From Cololabis saira (taxonomy: Eukaryota; Chordata; Actinopteri; Beloniformes; Belonidae): a DNA stretch of 64,000 nucleotides. The stretch covers positions 5,199,593 through 5,263,592 of the forward strand of contig NC_084590.1 of assembly GCF_033807715.1 (NCBI RefSeq), in the 5' to 3' direction. Made by a program: the position numbers and the translations under genes. The notes beneath the pieces were generated by a model, which did no database searches, had not been told where the DNA came from, and worked only from the letters and a program-made list of their open reading frames with translations. This document shows, in pieces, positions 35,780-46,903 of the stretch (position 1 is the stretch's first letter; the number at the start of each line of letters is the position of its first letter).

Positions 35780-36000
35780 TGTTTGCTTTGGGGTACCATG
35801 GCAATCTCCAGTGCTATTGAGAAAATGTTGATAAAACAAAAGTTGAATTGTTTGGGAGGAACACTCAGCACTATCTACACAAAAAAGGCACAGCTTACAA
35901 ATTTCAAAACATCATTCCGTCCACCAGTAAAATCTGGTGGAGGGAGCAGCATGCTTTGGGATTGCTTCACCGCCTCAGGGGAAAATGAATCTGTAAGTTT
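35780..36000 (+). pseudogene. Tc1/mariner-type transposase fragment, frameshifted
   Basis: In one plus frame, KVELFGRN lies near 35839-35862. After a one-base shift another frame gives GGGSSMLWDCFTASG (about 35937-35981), the conserved block around the second catalytic aspartate of Tc1-like transposases. The flanks do not extend the match, and no terminal repeats were found. The copy is dead. Confidence 0.75.
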
Positions 36001-36430
36001 ATCAGAATCATCTACAGGAATATGTCGGAGTAGCTGTCTGGGTAGAAGCAGCGGGACGATAAGATTCCCCCGCAGAGCGGCTTCAGGAGAAGAAAAGCCA
36101 CCGGCCCAGACATCGGGCCGTAGCCTCGTAGAGATGCTGCAGGACGAGCTCAAGAGAGCTGCTTACACAAGATCCCTGCAAACATGTCTGAGCTCAAGCA
36201 GTTGTCTCAAGACAAATAGTCCAAAATTCCTACTGGACATCTTGCATGTCCAATCCAGATCTACCGACAGTGTTTGCTTTAAGTTCTGCTCCCAGACGAG
36301 GGTCAACCACCTATTAACTCCAAGAGTCCCCTTGCTCTGTTTCCTCCGGCGCTCTCAACGTTTAGTCGGCTACAGACACAAGAATCTGGAGTGGTTGTTT
36401 GTGTCGTCAGCTAAAATACTTTGTGTTTAA
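36001..36430. other. no feature recognised
   Basis: An open frame continues here from the Tc1 fragment, but its sequence has no transposase features. Confidence 0.4.
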
Positions 36431-36438
36431 CACATGAC

Positions 36439-37164
36439 CAGAGATGAGTAGCCAAAAATTGTACTCAAGTAAAAGTACTGTTACTTCAGAATAATATGAC
36501 TCAAGTAGAAGTAAAAAGTAGTCATCCAAATAATTACTTGAGTAAAAACTACTCAAGTACTGAGTAACTGTTGAGTAACGTCTGATTTATTTTTTTAACA
36601 CAACCATTCAAACAGACAAAAGTACAAAATAATCATCTTCAGGCAAATTCAATCAATAAAATAATAAAATAAATTAAAATTAATAAAAAATTGCTTAAAT
36701 TAAAATAATCTTAAAGTAAATTCAAGTACTTTAATAAATAATAAAATAAATAAAATAATAACAGAATAAAAAAATAAATTAAGCACAAGTAGCACAAAAT
36801 TTCAAGCCTTTGTACTTTTCTTTTTTAACCAGGCAGAACTAGAACAAACATGAACTCATAGAAACTCTGTGTGTGTTTGATTCTGTGTAAATGTGACAAA
36901 ACATGCAAAAACTAACATTTTTCCCAAAGAATCACCCAGTGATGTCATGAGATTGACGCGTACGTGGATAAAAGGGATAAAAGAAAAGTAACAGCTCAAC
37001 GTAGCCTAATGTAGCGGAGGAAGAGGAACAGTTTCTTCTTCACAAATCTACTCAAGTAAAAGTAAAAAGTATAGTGATTCAAAACTACTCCTAAAAGTAC
37101 ATTTCCCAAAACGTACTCAAGTAAATGTAACGGAGTAAATGTAACTCGTTACTACCCAGCTCTA
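36439..37164. mobile_element. hAT non-autonomous element, 726 bp, 8-bp TSD CACATGAC
   Basis: Left end CAGAGATGAGTAG and right end CTACCCAGCTCTA are imperfect inverted copies, with inner ACTCAAGTAAAAGTA repeats on both sides. The perfect duplication CACATGAC lies at 36431-36438 and 37165-37172. The interior is A/T-rich with no transposase. Confidence 0.92.
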
Positions 37165-37172
37165 CACATGAC

Positions 37173-38285
37173 TGACTTAGATGAAGATCAGATCACATTC
37201 TGTTCAAATCTAATGCAAAATACCAATCAATTTAGAGGTGTTCACATACTTTACTTAATGTTAAACTGGGGGAATGTTTCCAGCTGTATGTGCTCAAATA
37301 TGTTCAAGCATTTGGGAATATGATATGATTATTGGTTGATTGAGCAGAGCTTGCTCAGGAGGAGACAGCAGGAGCTGTGTACCAGCAGCAGGAATGTTCC
37401 CATCATACACTGCATCACTTTCTTTGAATTAACCATTAACAAAGGACCAAACAGGATGAGGGGATGAACTTTTACGCACTGTATTCATCACTATTGACAC
37501 TCACTGCATTCAAGATCATTTCATCATCTGAAAAATCATATAAACAGATGGATGAAGTTCCCTGCTTGATTACATATTTCTTTGATTACATATAGCTCTC
37601 TTTAGAGCAGTGCTGACTGACTGGTGTTTCAAATGTAGTGATTTTTGTCAGAAATGATACTGCCAGTGTGCTATTTTTTGTTAGAAATTCTCATCATTCA
37701 TCATTTGCACCACAGAAAGTTCCTTGAACGTTGGGATGCGGGGCATGCATGTTCATGTTCATTCAAACAAAAACAAAAGCCATATGGACAGAAAGTGTGT
37801 GTTTTTGGCAGGTAGGCAGCATGTCATACACATGATGGAGTAGATGATGAGACATCGGAACACTCGTGTGCATAAACTGTTTTGGCAAATCAGTGTGGCT
37901 GCACACGTGCGTTATTAGCCGGGTTATCAAACCACAAAAGTGTAAATATACCTAAGTAATTTTTATTGGACCTAATGCAAGAATAGTCTAATGTGATTGA
38001 ATATATTTCCTTTTTCGATTATGTTACACTTTTTACGGACTAATGATGGCATTTTTACGACATTCAGGCTTTTCTTCCATTAGTGATCCATCAAAACAAC
38101 GGAGAATAAAATAGCTCTTGAATGCAGTGTTACGGCTTTAGTGACGTAGAACAACATAAATACATAAATACAGCCCAGACTAAAATATCAGTTCAATATT
38201 AGCTGTTTTAGCTTTTTTCTTCTTTTTTTTCTCATGTTTCTTTATTGGGTAGTCGATGTAATGCATATTACACAATAAACATTTT
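37173..38285. other. no feature recognised
   Basis: I see no exon or repeat terminus. Confidence 0.4.
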
Positions 38286-38289
38286 TAAA

Positions 38290-39266
38290 AGGATTCGAAA
38301 AATTACCCCGTTTTATATTTTACCACACACAAAAAAAAAAGTAAATAAATAAAGACACAAAACTTAACATAACAAACCCCCCAAAACACACACACTATAA
38401 AATACATAATTATAAACAAGTCCCAAAGTAAGTACCAATTACCAATCAAACTCTGACTGAAGACAATAATAGGAAAAATAAAGTAATACAATAAAATACA
38501 GGACACACAAAACAACAAAAATAATAATAAAATCAAATGAAATTAAATACATAGAAAATAATAAAAAATCAAATAAACAGACATAAGAGGAACCCTAAAT
38601 AAAAATAAAATAGATATGGTTAGCAATATCATACTTCCCTATAATGAAATTAAATCAAATGAAATTAATCTTCCAAGGATGCCAAATAATTAACAAGAGA
38701 AAGAATAGGTTCCCAAATATGAGAAAACTTATCAGAGCAACCCCTAATACCGTATTTAATTTTCTCTAAATATAAAAATGACATCAGGTCTTTCAACCAA
38801 GAATTGGGAGATGGAGGTTTTTGGTCCTTCCATTGAAGTAAAATACGTCTACGAGCGGAAAAGAGAGGAAAAAGCAATTATATGAATCTCCTTCTTAGTA
38901 AAACTATTAAAATCTTCAGGTACACCAAAAAAAGAGATTAAAGGGCTAGAAACCACCGGTTTATTAAGAGCTTTTGAGAGAGTATTATAGAAAGATGACC
39001 AGAATGATCACAGCTTTGGGCAGGAAAAGAACATATGTGTTTGGTTAGCAGGTGATAAAGAACATCTGTCACATTTATCACCTGTATCAAACAGTCTATG
39101 AAGCTTGACTTTGGACATGTGAGTTCTGTGTACGACCTTAAACTGAATCAGTGTCAGCTTGGCGCAAGATGAGGTATAATTAATTCTGTCTAGGGCTCTC
39201 TGCCACCATTCAGATGAAAAAATAGTACCCAGTTCTTTTTCCCAAATATTTTTAACTGTTAGAGGA

Positions 39267-39343
<77 letters not shown>

Positions 39344-39839
39344 GATTAATTTGATCACATTTGAAATGTTTCTGCAAGCTACAGGTAAAGATAAAATTGC
39401 ATCGATAAGCGACTCGGGCAGTTGATCAGGAAAGTTAAAAAAGTTATTTTGAGCAAAGTTTTGAATTTGAAAATATCTAAATAAATGAGATTGTGGAAGG
39501 TCAAACTTATTTTTAATGGTGTCGAAAGGAGCAAAAACTTTATCAATGTAAAATTGACTAAAATAAAGCAGACCTTTCTCTTTCCACACAGAGAAAACAG
39601 GGTCGAGAGCCGAAGGAAGAAATAAATGATTGGTAGGTATCAGTGGTGAAAGAGAGGTGATTTTAAAGTTACATCTAAACTGCTTCCAGATCTTTAAAGT
39701 ACTGTAGATGCAACAATTGGGTTAGAAATGTGTTTAGCAGAATATGAATTTAGAGGAGCACAGATTAAGGTTGATAAAGAGACTGAGTTACAAGAGTGAG
39801 CCCTCTAATTTCCACTTTGTCTTCAACCTGGAGACTAGT
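38290..39839 (-). pseudogene. L1/Tx1-like LINE relic, ORF2 C-terminus and 3' UTR
   Basis: On the minus strand, 39589-39008 is open. It encodes FSQFYIDKVFAPFDTIKNKF, IWEKELGTIFSSEWWQRALD, LTLIQFKVVHRTHMSKVKLH and the Cys/His motif CDRCSLSPANQTHMFFSC, the usual C-terminal series of L1/Tx1-group ORF2. A stop follows at CPKL, then further matching pieces appear after a frameshift (38877-38665, with WLKDLMSFLYLEKIKYGIRG). About 38290-38660 is A/T-rich and looks like the 3' UTR. A family B MITE abuts the 5' side at 39840. Confidence 0.75.
39266..39342 (-). repeat. GAT trinucleotide repeat inside the LINE relic
   Basis: About 25 copies of GAT (plus strand) stand in the reading frame of the L1/Tx1 relic and encode a run of about 25 serines between VIKLIS and PLTVKN. 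Other L1/Tx1 proteins are not known to need this tract, so it is probably a microsatellite expansion after insertion. Confidence 0.9.
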
Positions 39840-40570
39840 GGCACTTTTCCACTAGAACCTACTCAGCCTGACTCCACTCGCCTCGGTTTAGCGCTTCTCT
39901 ACCAGGGGTCTAACGTGCAGAGTAGATACTTTTCTGTATCTATTCTGCTGAGGTTCTAAGCTGCTGAGTCAGCTGTATCTGACATCATCACACTACAGGC
40001 CACCGATTGGTCGGGGGGTTGGAGTCAGACGTCTGAGTCAGGAGGAGGAAATCAGAGAAAGAGACTCTGACGGATTCTTGTTCATTTTATTCAACCAGCA
40101 ATGGCAGCAAAAGTCTGTTGGTGATCCAACTCTGAGGTGCAGATGTTCATAAACCTGGTGCTGAGGAGAGAATTAAAAAGGGATGTAGACGGAGATAAGG
40201 AACGACCAGATCTACCAGGAGCTCTGTCTCTTCATAGCTGCTCACGGCTCCAGCTGACTTTTCAGCAGCGCAGAGACAAACTAACAAAATTAAAAAGCGT
40301 CGCCACTTGAAACTTCTCTCACTCTCATTTTTTAACTTGATATCAAACACAAGTCACAGATCCAGCAGCACATCTATCATCTCCTCCAGGTTCTACATCT
40401 TTAGTGTTGTTGTCTTTCCGTTTAGATACACAATCAAATACGTCACAGCAGCTTCTCCAACCTCCTACTTCTGCTCCAGGTGCTGAACTGTAGTGGAAAA
40501 GAAACCAGGCCGAGTTGAGATGAGTTGAGATGAGATGAGTAGAGCCGAGTAGGTACTAGTGAAAAAGTGT
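39840..40570 (-). mobile_element. family B MITE, copy 3
   Basis: Ends GGCACTTTTCCACTAGAACC and GAGTAGGTACTAGTGAAAAA match copies 1 and 2. The interior is in the opposite orientation: the SSYEETELLVDLVV frame is on the minus strand near 40200-40245. It adjoins or truncates the L1/Tx1 relic on its left. The far-end terminus has a few changes (AAGTGTC). Confidence 0.8.
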
Positions 40571-41342
40571 CATAGAATGCTGGTGCTTGGTCAGACCGGA
40601 CCCTCTGTGACTCTGTACCAACACAACTCATCAGGTAAGGATGGATAACTGATACGGGACAAGTATCCCAACCTTTTCTTCTCTGGTTGGTGTGTGTATG
40701 GAGCCGTGTTTGATTTATGAGGTAAGGGTGCAGGGGACCACCCGCACCCACCGGGTCATGTGCAACTCTGTTTGTTGGATCCCAACTCAAAGGAACTGGG
40801 AGTAATAATAGCAATAATAATAATAGCAGCATTTAAAACTGTCTGAGCAGCACAGAGTTTAGCTGGCTCTCTCAACGCCTGACTCAACACAAATATTTAG
40901 GGGGGCCTTATCGGCACGGAGAGGCTGAGAGCATTTCCTTTTCTCTGAGTGTGTGTGTTTGTTTTCTTAAAGACTTTGTCTGTGGATGGATACGAACGCT
41001 TATGTTGCTGAGGAATATGAAAACACACACACACACTGCACACACACGCATGCATGTGCAGCTCCGTGATTTGTGTGTTAGCTAAAAGACGGAATGCTTT
41101 TACTACTTGTTAACGCATTTCTGTGTGTGCGTCCAATGTTGCGCCAAGTCCATGTCCAAATTACGTTGTTGGAGGCCTGCATTTTATTAACTACATGTGC
41201 AACTGAAAATACAAAACTCAAGCAGTGTATAAGTGTGTGTTCAAGTGTTTGCAATTATTTGGGTTTGTGTTTATGTATGTGTTAATGGATAAGTGTTTTT
41301 TTCTGCACTACTTAATATCTACATGTGGTGAAATACATACGT

Positions 41343-41383
<41 letters not shown>

Positions 41384-41645
41384 ACAGAGAGAGAGAATGA
41401 GACGATGAGTGTTTTCCCAAACTGAAATACCCAGGTGACCGGTTCTTAAATGTTCTACAGGGTCCAAACGGTCAGAATGACTTAATAGACAAACTGAATT
41501 TGGGCTTTGGGGGAGTTCCACTGCACTGCAGATGTTATCACTTCAGAGAAAACATCAGCTCTGTGGCCGTACGCTGCTCTGTAGGTGTGTGCAAAACCTA
41601 CAGTCAACAAAAGACTGCGTCCTTGCTAACAAACCCACTCATGGA
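40571..41645. other. no feature recognised
   Basis: GT microsatellite at about 41345-41381 and an AATAAT run near 40805-40825. No gene seen. Confidence 0.4.
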
Positions 41646-41647
41646 TA

Positions 41648-41966
41648 CAGAACTGTCTCAGAAAATTAGAATATTGTGATAAAGTCCTTTATTTTCTGTA
41701 ATGCAATTAAAAAAACAAAAATGTCATACATTCTGGATTCATTACAAATCAACTGAAATATTGCAAGCCTTTTATTATTTTATTATTGCTGATCATGGTT
41801 TACAGCTTAAGAAAACTCAAATATCCTATCTCAAAAAATTACAATATTCTGGGAATCTTAATCTTAAACTGTAAGCCATAATCAGCAATATTAAAATAAT
41901 AAAAGGCTTGCAATATTTCAGATAAAGGACTTTATCACAATATTCTAATTTTCTGAGACAGTCCTG
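41648..41966. mobile_element. mariner-type MITE, copy 1, TSD TA
   Basis: Left terminus CAGAACTGTCTCAG and right terminus CTGAGACAGTCCTG lie between TA dinucleotides (41646-41647, 41967-41968). Nearly the whole 319 bp is palindromic (TTAGAATATTGTGATAAAGT against its inverse). A 277-bp copy is at 63351-63627. TA targeting and this structure fit Tc1/mariner. Confidence 0.9.
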
Positions 41967-43256
41967 TATATCTGTGCGTATTTGTCAATGTTAGATTTAG
42001 CACTCATCGCTTTCACCCCATTTACCAATCAATATAACGCTCAACAGCATTTCACCTTGATAACATGCTGTTTTTCCATTTGGATTGACTTATCATCTTC
42101 CTCCTTATGAGTATGCATTTCTTATTACAATAACCTCTCAAATGTAATGCTTTATTGTTTTAAAGTAACTGCCAACTAAGAGTCTTTAATCTAACATATG
42201 CATCAAATTGATGGTGGGTTCCTGAATGAAAAAATGTAATACATTACTCATTACTGTTACTTGTTTCTAAAGGACCATAATTACTTTATTTATTAGTCCC
42301 AGTGGGCAGTAATTGGTTCATCTACTCATTATTTTCCATTTAAATGTCCAGACTAAAAGCTTACTTTAAAAACCTGGAGCATTTTGCTCCAGTTGTACTG
42401 TACCTCTGTATAAATTAAAAGTGCTGATGTCATTATTTCAGTTTGAATTATATCGGTTTTTTTTTCTTTTATTCTAGAAAGTCCACAACTTTCCTATTAC
42501 TTACCAGATAAATTACAATAATCTTTCTTATTTCTAACATTATTATAAAAGTCCAAATTGTCCATAAGTGTCTCACGTTTACTTTGGACATTGACGGGAC
42601 AAGACTCTCCTACATTCAGACTCAGTTTTAGCTGACTTTCAACGTTTGACAGACTGTATTTTTGTCTAACTCTGATGCTGATGTAAAAGGTTCAGTTGAG
42701 CATTATGTAATACATGAAGGACCTCATTAATCTGCTGTACCTCTAGCTAAATGTGAATATTTGGTAATGTCTAAGTATCTTGAATAAACGTGAGTCAAGT
42801 AATGAGATTGTTGCGTAGCGGTGACCCGGGCACGGCAGCTCTCACGTCTGTGTTACTGTCTGCTCGTCTACTGTGCGGGTGTAAAGTCCACATGTATATT
42901 TAAATGTTAACACAATGCTTTCGCACACACTCAGAACAGCTACAGCCCAGCGGCTTGAAGGGTGGCGTTGTTCATATACGCACTAAAACCATCTAGTATG
43001 AAAGCAGTTATTAAAGTCGTTGAAAAGAGATCTGTGCAAGTACATCCCTGCGTCATTTTGAGCCAAACTTGTTGCGGACATTTCACTAAAACATCATTAA
43101 CTGTGGCGACTCGTGAGAAAGGTTTGTATTATATTTCTTTCAAGCAAACGTTCGTCATTTTAAAAGGTTTTGCAGCTCAGCTCGGATTGTTAAAAATAAT
43201 GCTCGTTCCAAACAATAGAAATACATCGAAAAGTTTTCACAGGACTACAATCTTAT
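41967..43256. other. no feature recognised
   Basis: A/T-rich sequence without a gene or repeat that I can identify. Confidence 0.4.
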
Positions 43257-43275
43257 ATAGAGGGCATGCATTGAC

Positions 43276-43801
43276 GTCACTTCCCCACTGGACCAGCCCC
43301 CTTACTCACACTGAGTGGTAAAACATCAGCAAAAACATCTGCAACTAGTGGAGAAGACGGGATAACAGCTGATTATGGGCTTAAATTAGCGTCAGTTGGA
43401 CTTGACAGTGACCCGTACAGTTACCCCAAGAACCAGTGGTCCATGGACATTAATATTTGGTACAGTTACCCCAAGAACCAGTGGTCCATGGACATTAATA
43501 TTTGGTACAGTTACCCCAAGAACCAGTGGTCCATGGACATTAATATTTGGTACAGTTACCAAGAACCAGTGGTCCATGGACATTAATATTTGGTACAGTT
43601 ACCAAGAACCAGTGGTCCATGGACATTAATATTTGGCCACCAATCCAGTTTCCTGATATTTACATGTACTTAATTTCTACGCCGGGGAAATACACGAAGC
43701 AAAGTTTGAAGGCTTACAAAAGTCTTGACGCTTGGTCCGACTTCAAGGCAGGATTTGTTGTAGACATTAAAGTGATGAGGACACCGAACTTTATGATTTG
43801 A
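43276..43801 (+). pseudogene. N-terminal exon remnant of a transposon accessory protein, with tandem 15-codon duplication
   Basis: The frame is open from near the left terminus: GEDGITADYGLKLASVGLDS, then the PYSYPKNQWSMDINIW segment, then (after the repeat) PPIQFPDIYMYLISTPGKYT and KQSLKAYKSLDAWSDFKAGF. The latter resembles the N-terminus of a fish transposon protein family with W-P-..-F-DI..YL and LKAYKSL motifs, which I associate with SWIM/YqaJ proteins. The last two repeat units are 43 nt instead of 45 and shift the frame, so this copy is broken. No ATG is visible in frame. Confidence 0.5.
43416..43637 (+). repeat. tandem repeat, three 45-bp and two 43-bp units
   Basis: Units start at TACAG at 43416, 43461, 43506, 43551 and 43594. 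Each contains AAGAACCAGTGGTCCATGGA then CATTAATATTTGG. The first three full units are in frame and repeat a 15-residue segment. The later junctions drop two C bases from the CCCC run. Confidence 0.95.
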
Positions 43802-43837
43802 CCGTTTAACGTTAGCTACCCAAAAATCCAACATTAC

Positions 43838-44013
43838 CTGATACAAAATGGGAACCACAAATCCACGTTTTGGTGCCTGGAATCCAGTTGTTTCTGTGAA
43901 TTACAGCGATCCATTTGTCTCTTAAGATTATTTTTTGGCAGTCTGTAAAACGATAACTCCGATTTCTTGCTAAATCTATGAGTACAGTCGATCGCACAAC
44001 AGCTCTTTCCCAT
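43838..44013 (-). pseudogene. THAP zinc-finger first exon, frameshifted
   Basis: From the ATG at 44013 the minus strand gives MGKSCCAIDCTHRFSKKS and LSFYRLPK, the start of a C2CH THAP DNA-binding domain (Cys-X4-Cys, then the aromatic FYRLP block). The rest lies in the next frame: KWIAVIHRNNWIP and WICGSHFVSG, supplying the conserved Trp and the Cys-His pair. One indel near 43920 separates the halves. A donor-like CAG-GTAATG follows at 43838/43837, so this was an exon. THAP domains bind DNA in P-element and related transposases. Confidence 0.75.
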
Positions 44014-44052
44014 TTTAAATGTTTTCCAGTTGCTCAAACTGAAAGTTTACGC

Positions 44053-44243
44053 TGACACTCAGTCTTTCTGACACTCAGTCTTTCTGACACTCAGTCTTTC
44101 TGACACTCAGTCTTTCTGCCACTCAGTCTTTCTGACACTCAGTCTTTCTGACACTCAGTCTTTCTGACACTCAGTCTTTCTGCCACTCAGTCTTTCTGAC
44201 ACTCAGTCTTTCTGCCACTCAGTCTTTCTGTCACTCAGTCTTT
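44053..44243. repeat. 16-bp tandem repeat, about 12 units
   Basis: Unit TGACACTCAGTCTTTC repeated about twelve times with TGCC and TGTC variants. It lies between the THAP start and the right terminus, that is, in the presumed promoter region of that gene. Confidence 0.95.
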
Positions 44244-44289
44244 CCCCACTGAGAAGTTGCATCTGTGACGTCATGCGCATTCCCTCGAT

Positions 44290-44985
44290 TAGTGTAACTA
44301 TCTATGAAATGTTCATCATAGATGCCCCGAAACACAGACTTTAGCTAGTGCAACAGGTTGTGTTACCTGAAGGGGGAACCTTGAGATGATTGGCTGTTAC
44401 TAGGAGACACTTTTGATGTTATTGTTTGGACCAGTGAGCCAACGTGTAGAAATGCCTGTGCTCACAAATTCTAGATATAGAATAACATCTGGGGAGCTAG
44501 CTGAAGAGCTAATCGTCACCAAGTTAACTGTTAAAGAATCAAATAAATATATTATTCATAATTGGTAGCTCTAGCAGCACAAGAGAAAACACTTTGAGTT
44601 CAGATGTGAGTACCGCCCATCCACATGATTTATGTGTCCGGTGGGTCCCCGGCAATACAGCCATCTAGATTGAAAAAGATAAGATGAACAGTTATCGAGA
44701 AAAAGCAGGGAACACTGCCAAACACATATAAGTCATATGGAGAGAAAAAAAAAGTATTGAAATAAAATTCCCTCTTTCAATTCAATGTTTTAGATCTGCT
44801 GTTCCTTATAAGGGCTTAAAATGTGGTAAATTCCTTCTTAGATTCTCCCACAGACTCCCTCAGGTGCTGATCATTAAATGTATTTTATTAACAGCTTATC
44901 AAGGAGTGTGAGCACCTCCTATGAAAGGAGTATGTTGCTCAGTTTGCTGGTCTGAAGCGATCAGGTGTATGTTATTACAATGTCA
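44290..44985. other. no feature recognised
   Basis: No recognisable gene or terminus. Confidence 0.4.
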
Positions 44986-44989
44986 AGGA

Positions 44990-45205
44990 GAGCAGGCGTT
45001 AGCTTCTCTCAGAGAAGCAATTGTTGCTGCTCATCAATCTGTGAGAAGTTAAGAAACCAGTTGGAAATGATTTGGAAAAGATTTTTCCATAAGCAGAAGG
45101 CATTCTTTCCAGGAGTGGGCGTCTCAGCAAGTTCACCCTGACGTAAGACTGCAATGCTCAGAGAAACTGTTAATAACAAAGACCTGCATCTGTCCGTTAG
45201 CATGT
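44990..45205 (+). pseudogene. possible Tc1-like transposase N-terminal relic
   Basis: CCAGGAGTGGGCGTCTCAGC, AAGTTCACCCTGACGTAAGA and GCAATGCTCAGAGAAACTGT followed by CCGTTAGCATG resemble the linker between the two helix-turn-helix motifs of a common fish Tc1-like transposase. The frame is broken, and no catalytic part or terminal repeat is present. Confidence 0.45.
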
Positions 45206-45536
45206 GGCTAACTTAGCTCTAGTTTAACACAATACTTCTTAAAATCACAACATTTCAAGTTTAACCTGCAGCAAAGCATGACATTGGACTTGTTTGCACT
45301 ATCGCTGCAAGGATCAGCAGTTTAACCGGCTTAAACAGAAGTATGCTATAATGTAAACATTAACCATCAATTATTTCACTCACAAAAGGGATTTTTAGGT
45401 CCACCACATCCCCAGTAGCTTGAACCAGAGGTTGTGTGTGTGAGTTCATCACTGGGTAAAACTCCAAACCTCAGCACAGAGAGCAACAGTGCAGGTGGTC
45501 CTGATTGCTGGAGATCAGGACAGTTCCCACATGAAC

Positions 45537-45538
<2 letters not shown>
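45206..45538. other. no feature recognised
   Basis: Short spacer with no supported feature. Confidence 0.4.
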
Positions 45539-45575
<37 letters not shown>

Positions 45576-45723
45576 CACCTTGTCTGCACACATATTATTG
45601 ATTGATACCATGACGGTAGAAACCAAAAGTGTATATATGTGCATTATTACTATATGTGATATATACATATATATACGCACACATATGCGTACACATACAT
45701 AAATATACACATACAAACCCAGT

Positions 45724-45767
<44 letters not shown>

Positions 45768-45795
45768 GGGGGGGGGGGAGGGGGTGGGGGGTGGT
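45539..45795. repeat. two poly-T tracts and a G-run
   Basis: T-tracts of about 36 bp (45540-45575) and about 43 bp (45724-45766), the second running into about 12 G and a G-rich stretch. AT/ATAC simple sequence lies between them. Lysine-run open frames on the minus strand are artefacts. Confidence 0.95.
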
Positions 45796-45809
45796 GGTGA
45801 CGACATCCA

Positions 45810-46000
45810 CTGCCAATCCAGGAAGCAGGAACACACGGAGACACACGTCAAGCACTGGAAATCTGCAACAAAAAAAAACCACAAACAAAGCACGAAACCG
45901 GCACGGAGCCATCCAAAACACGAACAGCAATCGACCTAAATCTTGAGATCTGATCGCAGTCTGAGCTAAGCTATCGCTACCGCTACCTAAACCCAAAAAC
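45810..46000 (-). repeat. dispersed repeat shared with 15695-15885
   Basis: On the minus strand GGTAGCGATAGCTTAGCTCA, GATTTAGGTCGATTGCTGTT and GATTTCCAGTGCTTGACG follow the order of the 15.7-kb copy. It may be the 5' part of a LINE. There is no intact ORF. Confidence 0.6.
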
Positions 46001-46026
46001 TAGAGAGCCAGCATGCAGGTGAACAA

Positions 46027-46076
46027 GCCAGTGTGTATGTCTATGTGTGTGTGTGTGTATGTATATGATCATGCAT

Positions 46077-46131
<55 letters not shown>

Positions 46132-46147
46132 CATGTGACTAAATGAC

Positions 46148-46226
<79 letters not shown>
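46027..46226. repeat. GT dinucleotide microsatellites
   Basis: Two long (GT)n tracts, about 46083-46130 and 46153-46226, with GTAT interruptions. Confidence 0.97.
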
Positions 46227-46230
<4 letters not shown>

Positions 46231-46259
46231 AACCAAACAAAGCTCCACCTGAAGTGTAT

Positions 46260-46795
46260 CTATAGTGGGGGAGGGGGGGGAGCAACCCCGCCACCCGTGA
46301 GACCAGAGGCCGACAAGGAAGAGCCCGGAACCCAGGCCACCGGTAACCCCACAGAGGGGAGAAGTAGGAGGGAGGCAACCCACCGCCTGCGAGGCCCCCC
46401 CCCCCACCCGGCGGCGGCCGAGGGGGCCCGCGGGCGGGGCCCCCACGGCGCGGAAAGAAGCAGCCAGGGACCCCGCGGCGGCGGACCGCGACCCAGGCAA
46501 TCCCCGGCCACCCGGTCCGGGCCGGACACGCGGCCAGGAGGCCCTCACCCTTCAGGCCAACGACCCCCACCCGGCAGGGGGCCAGCCTGCCCGGAGAGAC
46601 AGAGCCGCCCCGGCCGCCGACGCGGGCAGGCGCACCCGTCCCCCACGAAAGTGGCCCTCCAAGACCAGAGGGGCGCCCCGCCGTAGAGGCAGCGGGGGGG
46701 ACCGGAGACGGGCCCGGAGAGAGGGAACCCCCCAACAAGGCGACACCCGCGCAGGCCCGACAACGGAGGGCGCCAGACCCAGGCATCCCATTCAT
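46260..46795. other. GC-rich, CpG-rich island of unknown nature
   Basis: About 530 bp of strongly G/C-rich sequence with many CpG sites (for example CGGCGGCGGACCGCGACCC) in A/T-rich surroundings. Long frames on both strands lack any domain pattern and are Pro/Gly/Arg-rich by composition. It could be a LINE 5' leader or satellite-like repeat; the neighbouring 45810-46000 repeat supports the former. Confidence 0.5.
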
Positions 46796-46819
46796 TCATC
46801 CATTCACCTATCCGATACC

Positions 46820-46849
46820 TATACTAATAATAATATAATATACTATACA

Positions 46850-46903
<54 letters not shown>
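46820..46903. repeat. AAT trinucleotide microsatellite
   Basis: Degenerate (TAA)n with ACTAAT variants. Confidence 0.93.

Larger units (their letters stand above)
43259..44287. mobile_element. ISL2EU-like deletion derivative with two convergent gene remnants
   Basis: The left end AGAGGGCATGCATTGACGTC and the reverse complement of the right end (CGAGGGAATGCGCATGACGT) form an imperfect inverted repeat of about 21 bp. AT dinucleotides stand outside both ends (43257-43258, 44288-44289). From the left end a plus-strand coding remnant runs inward. From the right end a THAP-domain exon runs inward on the minus strand. I recall ISL2EU transposons as having two genes, one YqaJ/SWIM-like, a 2-bp AT target, and THAP zinc fingers in related proteins. 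The element type is inferred from this arrangement, and the centre of both genes is gone. Confidence 0.55.

Noticed and set aside
34824..35804. Mirrored frames on both strands with the same C-terminal residues
   Set aside because: They are the two arms of a foldback element, so the similarity is structural.
43416..44243. CRISPR-like appearance of regular direct repeats
   Set aside because: Units are head to tail with no unique spacers, and the genome is a vertebrate.
46139..46795. 177-218-codon Pro/Gly/Arg-rich frames
   Set aside because: High GC removes stop codons; no domain pattern, and the frames run into a GT repeat.
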